In this document: piece after piece, positions 17,626 through 25,823 of the stretch | How the letters are laid out: each line of letters begins with the position of its first letter | How positions within the stretch are numbered: the first letter of the stretch is position 1 | Source: Myxococcus stipitatus | Lineage (GTDB): Bacteria; Myxococcota; Myxococcia; Myxococcales; Myxococcaceae | Reading direction: 5' to 3' | NCBI RefSeq assembly: GCF_038561935.1 | Contig: NZ_CP102770.1 | Location: forward strand, 6,448,001 to 6,512,000 | Length of the DNA: 64,000 nt | Position numbers and translations under genes: made by a program | The notes under the pieces: generated by a model | Database searches by the model: none | What the model saw: only the letters and a program-made list of their open reading frames with translations | What the model was told of the DNA's origin: nothing

Positions 17626-18408
17626 TCAGATGGATTCCGCGAAGTCTTCGCGGCGGGATTCAAAGATGCTCGAGGCGCCCCACATGAGCACCAACGAGAA
17701 GACGGCCAACGCCGCCAAGGGCCCCGGGTCCGGCCACCGGTGCTCGTAGAAGATGGCCTGGTAGGACACGAGCAGGCTGGACATCGGGTTCAGCGTCATC
17801 ACCACATCACGCAGCGAGTCGTCCTTGATGGTGGAGATGGGGTACAGCACCGGCGTCATGAAGAACCACATCGTCAGCAGGTTGTTGACGATGTGCTGCA
17901 GGTCCCGGAACGTCACGTTGATGGCGGCCAGGATATAGGTGAGCGCCAGCGTGAAGATGAGCTGGATGACGACCACCGCCGGGAACGCCAGGATGTGCCA
18001 CGTGGGCGCCTGCCCGTAGAACAGCCCCAGCCCCACCATCAGCGGCAGCGACAGCAGGTAGTTGCTCAGGTTCGTCAGCACCACCGTCGTGGGCAACACC
18101 TGCGCCGGGAAGCGGACCTTCGTCATCAGGTCTCGCCGGTCGCTGATGGCGCTCGCGCCCCCACCCAGTGACGTGGAGAACCAGATCCACGGCAGCAACC
18201 CCACGAACATGAAGAAGGGGAAGTTGGGGATGTTCTGCTTCATCACGACGGTGAACAGCAGCGCGTACACCATCATGTGCAGCGTGGGGTTCAGGAACGT
18301 CCAGAGGAACCCGAGGAACGACCCCCGGTAGCGCGCCTTGAGCTCGCGCTGCACGAGGCTCAGGAGCAGTCCACGGTATTGGTAGAGTTCTCGGACGAGG
18401 CGAATCAT
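17626..18408 (-). CDS. wzm: O-antigen ABC exporter permease (Wzm)
   Basis: Inner-membrane ABC-2 type permease, 260 residues and about six membrane segments (for example MVYALLFTVVM, LLPWIWFSTSLGGG, IFTLALTYILAA, MWFFMTPVLYPIS). RDLQHIVNNLLTMWFFMTP is typical of polysaccharide exporters. Starts at ATG 18408 with a short AAGG upstream; the frame remains open upstream to 18717 but that portion lacks coding character and runs into the tRNA gene. It is the first gene of wzm-wzt-wbgA, and the ~220 bases upstream of it to the tRNA terminator should hold the operon promoter. Confidence 0.94.
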   Translation of the reverse strand: MIRLVRELYQYRGLLLSLVQRELKARYRGSFLGFLWTFLNPTLHMMVYALLFTVVMKQNIPNFPFFMFVGLLPWIWFSTSLGGGASAISDRRDLMTKVRFPAQVLPTTVVLTNLSNYLLSLPLMVGLGLFYGQAPTWHILAFPAVVVIQLIFTLALTYILAAINVTFRDLQHIVNNLLTMWFFMTPVLYPISTIKDDSLRDVVMTLNPMSSLLVSYQAIFYEHRWPDPGPLAALAVFSLVLMWGASSIFESRREDFAESI

Positions 18409-18630
18409 GAGGGGGCCTTCATATAGCAGGCCCCGAGTGCGTGCGAGGCAACCAGATGCACTCTCACGGTGACTCAGATTCCTGAGGGGCTTGTTCGCCC
18501 TCTCCTCAGCCAGGCCCGCCTCGCGGTGCGCTTCATGCTCGCCCCGCGGGACGATGAAACGTTCACCCAACCAGGCTTGTTCCGGGCAACCACCCGCACG
18601 CGGCCACATGCGTGTCACTGAGGAGGCGCG

Positions 18631-18666
18631 AAAAACAAAAAGGCCCCCTGGTTTCCCAGGAGGCCT
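18631..18666 (-). terminator. Rho-independent terminator of tRNA-Gly
   Basis: Read on the minus strand: an 11-base-pair stem (AGGCCTCCTGG pairing with CCAGGGGGCCT, one G-T pair) with a GAAA tetraloop, followed by TTTTTGTTTTT. It begins seven bases after the CCA end of the tRNA. Stem, stable tetraloop and T-run make this a textbook intrinsic terminator. It also insulates the O-antigen operon downstream from read-through. Confidence 0.92.
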
Positions 18667-18672
18667 TTGTTC

Positions 18673-18747
18673 TGGAGCGGGAAAAGGGATTTGAACCCTC
18701 GACCCTCGCCTTGGCAAGGCGATGCTCTACCGCTGAGCTATTCCCGC
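18673..18747 (-). tRNA. tRNA-Gly (anticodon GCC)
   Basis: Minus-strand cloverleaf beginning GCGGGAATAGCTC and ending TTCCCGCTCCA with CCA encoded. Acceptor stem GCGGGAA/TTCCCGC, D stem GCTC/GAGC, anticodon stem TCGCC/GGCGA around loop TTGCCAA (anticodon GCC), five-base variable region, and T loop TTCAAAT. Discriminator base T, usual for bacterial tRNA-Gly. Reads GGC and GGT, heavily used glycine codons in this DNA. No integrated element sits against its 3' end. Confidence 0.97.
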
Positions 18748-18828
18748 ATCAGGTACCGCAACCTCGTTCGCACCGCGTCAGCGCCGCGCCCGAAGTGAGA
18801 TGGGGTATACAGAGGCCCCCCGAACACG

Positions 18829-19518
18829 TCAAACACTTTTCGCAACCGGGGCTTCGTCGCCGCGCTTCGCGAGCATCGCGAGGAACGCTCGGAAGTAGAC
18901 GACCGCGCTCCAGACGGAGAACGCGCCGGACAAGTAGACGAGCACCTTGCCCACGAGGTTGTAGTCCACCGGCGCGCTGAACGAGCCGAGCGTGAGCGGG
19001 TGCACGTAGTGGACGCACAGCGAGATGATTCCGACGAGCTGGAGGGACGTCTTCCACTTCCCCTCCTGCCCCGCCGCGATGACCATGCCCTCGCTCGCGG
19101 CGATGGTGCGCAGCCCGCTGACGATGAGCTCACGCGCCAGCAGGACGATGACGACCCACGCGGCGATGCGGCCCAGGCGGACCATCATCACCAGCGCGGC
19201 CATGGCGATGAGCTTGTCGGCCAGCGGATCCATGAACTTGCCGACGACGGTGATGAGGTTCCACTTGCGCGCCAGGTAGCCGTCCACCACGTCGGTGATG
19301 GCGGCGGCGGCGAAGACCAGGCCCGCGAGCAGGGAGCTCAGCGGGTCGGCGTCGTACATGAGCCAGACGAACGGGGGGATGAGGAAGATGCGCCCCAGCG
19401 TCAGCATGTTGGGGAGGTTCCAGAACTCCTGCACCAACACGCTGGGCTTGCGCTCCGCGCGTCGGCGCGCCCGCTCCTCCCGCTTGCGCTGCTTGCGGCT
19501 CGCTCGGTCCGTGGCCAT
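18829..19518 (-). CDS. pgsA: CDP-diacylglycerol–glycerol-3-phosphate 3-phosphatidyltransferase (PgsA)
   Basis: Integral membrane enzyme making phosphatidylglycerol phosphate from CDP-diacylglycerol. The CDP-alcohol phosphotransferase motif D-G-x2-A-R-x8-G-x3-D-x3-D is intact at 79–101 (DGYLARKW…GKFMDPLAD). About five hydrophobic helices follow, including WVVIVLLARELIVSGLR, a PgsA-type block. The N-terminus carries a ~25-residue Arg/Lys-rich extension (RASRKQRKREERARRRAERK) longer than in most PgsA, probably cytoplasmic and lipid-facing. It lies 11 bases downstream of the TPR/AIM24 gene. Confidence 0.94.
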   Translation of the reverse strand: MATDRASRKQRKREERARRRAERKPSVLVQEFWNLPNMLTLGRIFLIPPFVWLMYDADPLSSLLAGLVFAAAAITDVVDGYLARKWNLITVVGKFMDPLADKLIAMAALVMMVRLGRIAAWVVIVLLARELIVSGLRTIAASEGMVIAAGQEGKWKTSLQLVGIISLCVHYVHPLTLGSFSAPVDYNLVGKVLVYLSGAFSVWSAVVYFRAFLAMLAKRGDEAPVAKSV

Positions 19519-19529
19519 GGCGGGCTCTT

Positions 19530-20963
19530 CTAGCGAACCGCGAGGGCGATGAGGGCAAAACCTTCACCGCCCAGCTCCACCGCCGTGCGCAAGGTCTCGC
19601 CGGTGGGGGATTTGAGCAGGGACACGACGCGGGGCGTGAGATTGCCCTGCCACCCCACCAGGTGCGTCAGCGGCACCGTCACCGGGGCCTCCGGGCGCAC
19701 CACCACCGAGCGCAGCGGCCCGGGCAGGCTCAGCAGCACCTGCCCCTGCCCTCGCAGGTGCACCAGGTCCAGGTCCGGCGCGATGTCCGACGGCACCCGG
19801 CCGTTCTCGAACATCACCGGCTCCTCGAAGGCGAAGACGTTCTCGTCCCGGAAGTAGGCGGAGTCCTCACCCAGGTCCACCGCGAAGAACTCGCGGTGCT
19901 CGGCCGGCTCCAGGTGCAGCACGCCCTTGCCGCGCGCCCGCACCATCCGGGCCGAGCCCTCACCGAAGGGCTTGTCCGTCGCCCTGCCCCGAAAGCGCTT
20001 CATCTCCGGCTGGAACACCAGCTGGCCCTGGAGCGCCACCATCCCCTCCAGGCGGGTGAGCAGCTCCCCGTCCACGACGATGCCGAACGAGCCCTCCGCC
20101 TGGATGAAGGCACCCTTCGAGCGCTCCGCCTCCAGCACCACCGAGGCCGCGAGCTTCGCCAGGACCTGCGCGGCGGAGGCCGGGGCAACGCGCGCGGCGA
20201 CCTGGGTGAGCTGCACCTTCGTCACGGGTACGGAGGTGGGCTCCGGCGCGGCGGCGGGCACGGACGGCTCCACCTCCTCGGGCGTCGCCGTGAGCACGGG
20301 CCCGCCCTCGCTCTCCGACAGCGCGCTGGGGCCTTCGTCCTCGGCGAAGCGGATTTCCTCCTCGGGCAGGGTCTCGTCCTGGGGCGGGGCCTTCTGCGGC
20401 GCCGGTGCGGGCGCGGGAGGCGGGGCTTCCACTCGCGCGGCGGACGCCACGGGGGCGGGCGTGGGCTTCGAGAAGTTCTCCCCGGCGATGGCGCGCGACA
20501 TCTTGTCCGCCATCGCGTCGCTGCCCGCGAGCAGGAAGTGCTCCCGCGCGCGGCCGTACTCGCCCATCTGCGCGAGCGCGAGGCCCAGGTAGTTCTGGGC
20601 CTTCTGGTGCTCGGGCGACAGGTCCGTGGCCGTCTCGAACTCGCGAACGGCGCGCTGGAGCGCGTTGGTCTTCAGGTACACGAGGCCCAGGTTGACCCTC
20701 AGCGTCGGGTCCACCGGGTTGTCGCGCACCAGCATCTCGTAGAGCTCGGCCGCGCGGTCGAACAGGCCCAGCTTGAAGTAGCAGAGCCCGAGCAGGTTCT
20801 GCGCTTTCTCGTTGCGAGGTTGGAGCTGGTGGGCGCGCTCCAGGAACTCCTTCGACTCGATGACCTTGTTGGCGGCCAGCAGCTCGCCACCGCGCTGGAG
20901 CTGCTGGAGGAACTCGTCGTCAGCGGGGCTCGTCTCCGCCCGCCCCTTCACGCGCGTCGTCAT
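19530..20963 (-). CDS. TPR protein with C-terminal AIM24-family domain
   Basis: 477 residues. The N-terminal ~150 residues hold about four tetratricopeptide repeats (AQNLLGLCYFKLGLFDRAAELYE, LRVNLGLVYLKTNALQRAVREFE, AQNYLGLALAQMGEYGRARE). A Pro/Ala/Glu-rich linker (~160–240) follows. The last ~230 residues form a beta-rich domain with AERSKGAFIQAEGSFGIVVDG and LVGWQGNLTPRVV, matching the AIM24/TRAP-like double-stranded beta-helix family. No signal peptide, so it is probably cytoplasmic. TPRs suggest a protein-binding scaffold; function is unknown. It overlaps the end of the lytic transglycosylase gene by 44 bases and precedes pgsA, so the three are co-transcribed. Confidence 0.75.
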   Translation of the reverse strand: MTTRVKGRAETSPADDEFLQQLQRGGELLAANKVIESKEFLERAHQLQPRNEKAQNLLGLCYFKLGLFDRAAELYEMLVRDNPVDPTLRVNLGLVYLKTNALQRAVREFETATDLSPEHQKAQNYLGLALAQMGEYGRAREHFLLAGSDAMADKMSRAIAGENFSKPTPAPVASAARVEAPPPAPAPAPQKAPPQDETLPEEEIRFAEDEGPSALSESEGGPVLTATPEEVEPSVPAAAPEPTSVPVTKVQLTQVAARVAPASAAQVLAKLAASVVLEAERSKGAFIQAEGSFGIVVDGELLTRLEGMVALQGQLVFQPEMKRFRGRATDKPFGEGSARMVRARGKGVLHLEPAEHREFFAVDLGEDSAYFRDENVFAFEEPVMFENGRVPSDIAPDLDLVHLRGQGQVLLSLPGPLRSVVVRPEAPVTVPLTHLVGWQGNLTPRVVSLLKSPTGETLRTAVELGGEGFALIALAVR

Positions 20964-21606
20964 TCTGGAAGTTGGGCTCGCGGGGACCGCTCTCAGCGGG
21001 CCGCTCGCGCTCCTTGTAGTGGTAGTAGAGCTGGAGCACCTTGCGGACGTACCCCTGCGTCTCTTCGTAAGGGGGCACCTTGCCGCCGTAGCGCTTCACC
21101 GCGTCCGGGCCCGCGTTGTAGGCGGCAATCATCTTCACCATGTCGCCGTCGAACATGTTGGCGAGCACCCGCAGGTAGCGCACGCCGCCCTCGATGTTCT
21201 CGCGCTCGTCGAAGATGTCCTTCACGTACATGTCCGACGCCGTTCCCGGCATGAGCTGCATCAGCCCGCTGGCGCCCTTGTGGCTCAGCGCGTTCGGGTT
21301 GAAGTTGCTCTCCGCATGCATGATGGCGCGCACCAGCGCCGTCGGGATGCGGTAGCGCAGCGCCGCCGCGGCGATGTGCGGGTCCAGGTCCGGAGGCGTG
21401 CGCGAGCGCCCCACCACCGGCGCGCTCTTCGAGGGAGCCTGGGCGAAGGAGCCCTTCATCTTCTTCGCCGCCTTGGAGCCCGTCGGCGGGACGTTCGTGT
21501 AGACGATGGTCCCGTCCTTCTCCACGTACCGGTAGATGGACTCGGACGCTCCCGCCCACAGCGGGAAGGCCAGCACGGTCAGGAGCAGCGCGGGAATGGC
21601 ACGCAT
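20920..21606 (-). CDS. Lytic transglycosylase (SLT domain) with DUF4124-like N-terminus
   Basis: A 228-residue exported peptidoglycan lyase. Signal peptide at 1–~20 (AIPALLLTVLAFPLWAGA). Residues 22–45 (IYRYVEKDGTIVYTNVPP) match the DUF4124 segment often preceding SLT domains. The SLT domain at ~75–200 has the catalytic Glu in HAESNFNP (E99), then GASGLMQLMPGTA and AAYNAGPDAV, all intact. It cleaves the MurNAc–GlcNAc bond with formation of anhydro-MurNAc. ATG 21606 has GGAGGG-like bases just upstream on the minus strand. Divergent from nadB with 87 bases between. Confidence 0.9.
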   Translation of the reverse strand: MRAIPALLLTVLAFPLWAGASESIYRYVEKDGTIVYTNVPPTGSKAAKKMKGSFAQAPSKSAPVVGRSRTPPDLDPHIAAAALRYRIPTALVRAIMHAESNFNPNALSHKGASGLMQLMPGTASDMYVKDIFDERENIEGGVRYLRVLANMFDGDMVKMIAAYNAGPDAVKRYGGKVPPYEETQGYVRKVLQLYYHYKERERPAESGPREPNFQNDDAREGAGGDEPR

Positions 21607-21693
21607 ATCGGCCCTCCAACCTTAGACACACGGAGGAAAGTCCTCAAGAAAACGCCTTGTTTCCGGCACTTACAGTCGTTAAGGCTGTTGGCC

Positions 21694-23283
21694 ATGCCCC
21701 ATCGGTTCGACTTCCTCGTCCTGGGCGGCGGAGTTGCGGGCCTCTCGTTCGCCCTCCAGGCCGCTCGCCATGGCACCGTGGCCGTGCTGACCAAGCGCGA
21801 GCGAGGCGAGAGCAACACCGCCTACGCCCAGGGTGGCATCGCCAGCGTCCTCGCCCCCACCGACTCGTTCGATGCGCACATCGAGGACACCCTCGTGGCG
21901 GGCGCGGGCATCTGCCACAAGGACGCGGTGGAAGTGACGGTGCGCGAGGGGCCCGAGCGCATCCGCGAGCTCGTGACGCTGGGCGCGGAGTTCAACCGCA
22001 ACACCTCCGGCGAGTTCCACCTGACGCGCGAGGGCGGGCACTCCGAGCGCCGCATCATCCACGCGGGCGACATCACCGGCCGCGAGGTGCAGCGCGCCCT
22101 GCTGGCGAAGTGTGACGAGACGCCCAACATCACCTTCTTCTCCAACACCGCCGCCATCGACCTCATCCTGGACCGGCGCCAGCCCCGCTCCGGCGCCAAC
22201 CGGTGCCTGGGCGCGTACGCGCTGCTGGAGAGCGGGGTCATCGAGCGCTTCCTCGCGCGGGTGACGGTGCTGGCCACGGGCGGCGCGGGCAAGGTGTACC
22301 TGTACACGTCGAATCCGGACGTGGCGACGGGCGACGGTGTGGCCATGGCGTACCGCGCGGGCGCGCAGGTGGCGAACATGGAGTTCTACCAGTTCCACCC
22401 CACCTGCCTGTACCACCCGGAGGCCAAGAGCTTCCTCATCAGCGAGGCCCTGCGCGGCGAGGGCGGCAAGCTCCGGCTCAAGGGCGGGCAGACCTTCATG
22501 GAGCGCTATCACCCGCTGGGCGCGCTGGCCCCGCGCGACGTGGTGGCGCGCGCCATCGACGCGGAGATGAAGCGCACGGGTGATGAGTGCGTGTACCTGG
22601 ACATGACGCACATGGGCCGGGCCTTCCTCACCGAGCGCTTCCCCAACATCTACGCCACCTGCAAGGCCTTCAACATCGACATGGCCGTGCAGCCCATCCC
22701 CGTCGTCCCCGCGGCCCACTACCAGTGCGGCGGCGTGGTGACGGACCTGCAGGGGCGCACGTCGGTGCCCGGGCTGTACGCCATCGGCGAGGTGTCCTGC
22801 ACGGGCCTGCACGGCGCCAACCGGCTCGCGTCCAACTCGCTGCTGGAGGGGCTGGTGTTCGGCCAGCGCGCCGTGGAGGCCAGCGTCGCGGAGCTGGCCT
22901 CGCTGCCCACGCCGCACGAGGACCCGCCGGAGTGGGACCCGGGCAGCGCGGTGGAGTCCGACGAGAGCGTCGTCGTCACCCACAACTGGGATGAGATTCG
23001 CCGGCTCATGTGGAACTACGTCGGCATCGTGCGCACGGACAAGCGGCTGATGCGCGCGCGCCGACGGCTGGAGCTGTTGCGCGAGGAGATTCGCGACTAC
23101 TACTGGCGCTTCAAGGTGACTCGAGACGTCATCGAGCTGCGCAACATCGCCGACGTGGCGCTGCTCATCGTCGACTGCGCCAGCCGCCGCAAGGAGAGCC
23201 GCGGCCTGCACTTCACCCTCGACTATCCCCACACCGACGACCACCACTGGCTGCGCGACACCACCCTTTCCCGGGAGCTGTGA
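21694..23283 (+). CDS. nadB: L-aspartate oxidase (NadB)
   Basis: Cytoplasmic FAD enzyme that oxidises L-aspartate to iminoaspartate, the first step of de novo NAD synthesis. The FAD-binding GGGVAGLSFAL is at residue 11, then SNTAYAQGGIASVL, the active-site regions HSERRIIHAGDITGREV and MEFYQFHPTCLY, and AHYQCGGVVTDLQGRTSVPGLYAIGEV with ANRLASNSLLEGLVFG. 529 residues is normal. ATG 21694 gives the canonical start; the frame is open about 290 codons upstream, but that is the shadow of the two genes on the other strand. Five bases before the rhomboid gene, so probably co-transcribed. nadA and nadC are not in the window. Confidence 0.96.
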   Translation: MPHRFDFLVLGGGVAGLSFALQAARHGTVAVLTKRERGESNTAYAQGGIASVLAPTDSFDAHIEDTLVAGAGICHKDAVEVTVREGPERIRELVTLGAEFNRNTSGEFHLTREGGHSERRIIHAGDITGREVQRALLAKCDETPNITFFSNTAAIDLILDRRQPRSGANRCLGAYALLESGVIERFLARVTVLATGGAGKVYLYTSNPDVATGDGVAMAYRAGAQVANMEFYQFHPTCLYHPEAKSFLISEALRGEGGKLRLKGGQTFMERYHPLGALAPRDVVARAIDAEMKRTGDECVYLDMTHMGRAFLTERFPNIYATCKAFNIDMAVQPIPVVPAAHYQCGGVVTDLQGRTSVPGLYAIGEVSCTGLHGANRLASNSLLEGLVFGQRAVEASVAELASLPTPHEDPPEWDPGSAVESDESVVVTHNWDEIRRLMWNYVGIVRTDKRLMRARRRLELLREEIRDYYWRFKVTRDVIELRNIADVALLIVDCASRRKESRGLHFTLDYPHTDDHHWLRDTTLSREL

Positions 23284-23288
23284 GCGAC

Positions 23289-24014
23289 ATGTCCTCCGGA
23301 CCGCGACACATCCTCGACGCACCTGGCGGTGGGCCCGAAGGCCGAGGTCCGAGCCACTCGTTCGGAACCCCTCCCCCGCCGCAGGCGCCGCAGCCCCGTC
23401 CCTGGGTCTGCTACGCCATCATCGGATTGTGCGTCGGCGTGTTCGCGCTGGAGGAGTTCGGCGTGTTGCCGTCATTCAGCGCCAACAAGCTTCCCCTGGG
23501 GGCTCTGTATGGCCCGGCGGTGCAGGCCGGACAGTACTGGCGGCTCGTGGCGGTGGCCTTCGAGCATGGAGGCATCCTCCACCTCGCCTTCAACATGTCC
23601 GTGGTGGTGACGCTCGGTTTCACGCTGGAGCGAGGCATCGGCAGCCTGCGCTTCGCGGGCCTGTCGCTCGTCACCGCGCTGGGTGCGTCCGCGTTCTCCC
23701 TGCTCTTCGACTTCGACAAGACGATGGTCGGCGCCTCGGGGATGATCCTGGGCTGGGCGGGCGCCATGCTCCCCATTGCCACCCGGCAGGGCCGGCGGGA
23801 GCTGGGCACCTGGTTGGTGCAGGTGGCCGTGCTCAGCCTGCTCCCCATGGTGAGCTGGTCCGGCCACCTGGGGGGATTCCTCTTCGGCCTGCCGTGCGGA
23901 ATCGCGATGCGGCAGGGGCGGCGGGTGTACGCGCTCGCGCTGCCCATCATCCTCTTCCTCACTGCGGTGGTGGCGCTCTACGCGGCCCACCCGGAACGAC
24001 GCGGAGCCTTCTGA
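23289..24014 (+). CDS. Rhomboid-family intramembrane serine protease
   Basis: A 241-residue inner-membrane protein with about six transmembrane helices. The catalytic serine is in VGASGMILGW (S150) and the histidine in SGHLGGFLFG (H193); the HLAFNM box supplies the oxyanion-hole Asn (N102), so the enzyme should be active. The first ~38 residues are a Pro/Gly-rich cytoplasmic tail. It cleaves membrane-spanning proteins within the bilayer; targets are unknown. It starts six bases after the nadB stop and is followed after one base by the LOG-family gene. ATG 23289 is chosen as the first start after nadB. Confidence 0.9.
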   Translation: MSSGPRHILDAPGGGPEGRGPSHSFGTPPPPQAPQPRPWVCYAIIGLCVGVFALEEFGVLPSFSANKLPLGALYGPAVQAGQYWRLVAVAFEHGGILHLAFNMSVVVTLGFTLERGIGSLRFAGLSLVTALGASAFSLLFDFDKTMVGASGMILGWAGAMLPIATRQGRRELGTWLVQVAVLSLLPMVSWSGHLGGFLFGLPCGIAMRQGRRVYALALPIILFLTAVVALYAAHPERRGAF

Positions 24015-24015
24015 G

Positions 24016-24609
24016 ATGGACGTGCGCAGTATCTGTGTTTTCTGCGGTTCCCGGCCGGGCAACCGCCCCGAGTACGCCGAGGCGGCCGAGCAGCTCGGCA
24101 CGGAGCTGGGCCGCAGGGGAATCACCCTCGTCTACGGCGGCGCCAGCGTGGGGTTGATGGGCACCGTCGCCTCCGCGGCCCTGGCCGCGGGCGGCAAGGT
24201 GGTGGGGGTGCTGCCCCAGTTCCTGGGCAAGCGCGAGCTGGCGTACCTGGGCCTCACGGAGTTCATCCGCGTGGACTCCATGCATGAGCGCAAGGCCCTC
24301 ATGGCGGCGCGCTCGGATGCGTTCATCGCCCTGCCCGGGGGCTTCGGCACGCTGGATGAGCTGTTTGAAATCACCACCTGGGCGCAGCTCGGCCTGCACG
24401 GCAAGCCCATGGGCCTCCTGGATACACGGGGCTTCTTCCAGCCGCTGGTGGCCCTCGCGCGGCACATGGCACAGGAGGGCTTCGTCCCCGAGGAGCAGGC
24501 CCTGCCCTTCGCGGTGAGCACCTCTCCGTCGGAGCTGGTGGACCGGATGATGGCCGGCCCCACGCTCAAGGTGACGGAGAAGTGGCTGAAGCGGCCCGAG
24601 CAGACGTGA
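24016..24609 (+). CDS. LOG-family (TIGR00730) nucleotide phosphoribohydrolase
   Basis: A 197-residue Rossmann-fold protein of the LONELY GUY family. ICVFCGSRPG, VYGGASVGLMG, MHERKALM and the signature PGGFGTLDE (107–115) are present. Family members release the base from nucleoside 5'-monophosphates (cytokinin-activating in plants; AMP or other NMPs in bacteria, as in PpnN-like roles). The R and the PGGxGTxxE residues of the active site are intact. In the nadB–rhomboid–LOG run it starts one base after the preceding stop. Convergent with the lipoprotein gene at 24628. Confidence 0.9.
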   Translation: MDVRSICVFCGSRPGNRPEYAEAAEQLGTELGRRGITLVYGGASVGLMGTVASAALAAGGKVVGVLPQFLGKRELAYLGLTEFIRVDSMHERKALMAARSDAFIALPGGFGTLDELFEITTWAQLGLHGKPMGLLDTRGFFQPLVALARHMAQEGFVPEEQALPFAVSTSPSELVDRMMAGPTLKVTEKWLKRPEQT

Positions 24610-24627
24610 CGGAAGGCGCGCCAGCGA

Positions 24628-25257
24628 CTACTGCGCGGACACCTTGAGCTCCGCCTTGCCCAGCGATGAGGCGAGGCGGAACGTCACCTGCTCCGTCCCG
24701 GGCGGGATGACGGGCTGGCCGGAGGACATCACCGTGGGGAACTGCACCTCGTAGCCGACCCAGAACACGCTCGTGTACGGGTAGTACGCGCGCATCTCCA
24801 GGTCCGCGCGCCCCAGCCGGCGGATGCGCACCGGCGTCACCTCGCCCGCGGGCGTCACCAGCGCCATGCGCCAGATGGACCGCTTGAAGTCGAAGTCGAG
24901 GTACCGGTAGTCGTTGACGTGCACGCCCAGGAAGAACTCGTGCACCTGGCCCGCCTCGGTGCGCTCCTCGGCGAGCAGTTGCTCCACCTTCGGGGGCGGC
25001 AACACCTGGAAGGCGGCCTGACGGCGCACACGCGCCTCGCGGAAGGTCTGCGTCTGGAGCGTGACGCCCGCGAAGAGACGCGTGTCGAACCCGTCGTAGA
25101 TCTCCTGGTTCGCCGAGTACTTGTCGAGCAGCGCCCGGTAGGCCTCTTCCGCGCCCTCGTCATGCAGCGTGGGGGCCTGCTCGCCAACGGCGGGAGGCAA
25201 GGAGGAGCAGCCGGACAGCATGCCCAGCAGCGCTCCCGTGGCGAGAAGCTTCTTCAC
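24628..25257 (-). CDS. Hypothetical lipoprotein
   Basis: 209 residues with a clear lipoprotein signal: KKLLATGALLGMLSGC, with C17 as lipidation site and Ser-Ser next, favouring outer-membrane sorting. No domain I recognise. The mature part is rich in aromatic residues (YRYLDFDFKRSIWRM, YYPYTSVFWVGYEV), suggests a beta sandwich, and lacks transmembrane helices. The GTG start overlaps the pyrE stop by four bases (GTGA), so it is translated with pyrE. Function unknown. Confidence 0.75.
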   Translation of the reverse strand: MKKLLATGALLGMLSGCSSLPPAVGEQAPTLHDEGAEEAYRALLDKYSANQEIYDGFDTRLFAGVTLQTQTFREARVRRQAAFQVLPPPKVEQLLAEERTEAGQVHEFFLGVHVNDYRYLDFDFKRSIWRMALVTPAGEVTPVRIRRLGRADLEMRAYYPYTSVFWVGYEVQFPTVMSSGQPVIPPGTEQVTFRLASSLGKAELKVSAQ

Positions 25258-25823
25258 GGAATGAAGTCCTTGCGGGTGAACAGCGTGAAGAGCCGGTGAC
25301 CCGCGGCTTCCACCGCTTCGCGACCGCCCTCCATCCGGTCCACCAGGGCGAAGGCGCCCAGCACCGTGAGGCCCTCGGACTGAGCACGCTCGATGGCCTT
25401 GATGGTGGAGCCACCCGTCGTCACCACGTCCTCGACGATGGCCACCTTCGCGCCTGTGCCCAGGCCGCTGAGCCCTTCAATCCACTGGCCGGTGCCGTGG
25501 CCCTTGGGCTCCTTGCGGACGATGAAGGCCGACAATGGATGGCCGGACAGGTAGCCCGTGAGGCTCACCGCCGACGCCAGCGGATCCGCGCCCAGCGTCA
25601 GCCCGCCCACGCCCACCGCCTCCGGCGCCTCGCGGCGGATGGCGTCCAGGAACAGGCGGCCGATGAGGAAGTGGCCCTCCGCCAGGAGCGCCGTGCGCTT
25701 GCAGTCGATGTAGAAATCCGACTCCTTGCCAGACGAGAGCACCACACGCCGACGCTCGAAGGAGCGCTGCGTGAGCAACTCCAGCAAGCGGGCCTTGTCG
25801 CGGGCGAGAGAATCCGTGAGCAC
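25254..25823 (-). CDS. pyrE: Orotate phosphoribosyltransferase (PyrE)
   Basis: Cytoplasmic enzyme of pyrimidine synthesis joining orotate to PRPP to give OMP. The PRPP-binding motif is VAIVEDVVTTGGST, and the N-terminal SGKESDFYIDCKRT block is conserved. 189 residues. GTG start at 25823 shares one base with the padC stop (TAGTG). It ends the bactofilin–padC run, an arrangement I recall from M. xanthus, so a housekeeping gene appears to ride in an operon for cell polarity. No other pyr genes are nearby. Confidence 0.94.
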   Translation of the reverse strand: MLTDSLARDKARLLELLTQRSFERRRVVLSSGKESDFYIDCKRTALLAEGHFLIGRLFLDAIRREAPEAVGVGGLTLGADPLASAVSLTGYLSGHPLSAFIVRKEPKGHGTGQWIEGLSGLGTGAKVAIVEDVVTTGGSTIKAIERAQSEGLTVLGAFALVDRMEGGREAVEAAGHRLFTLFTRKDFIP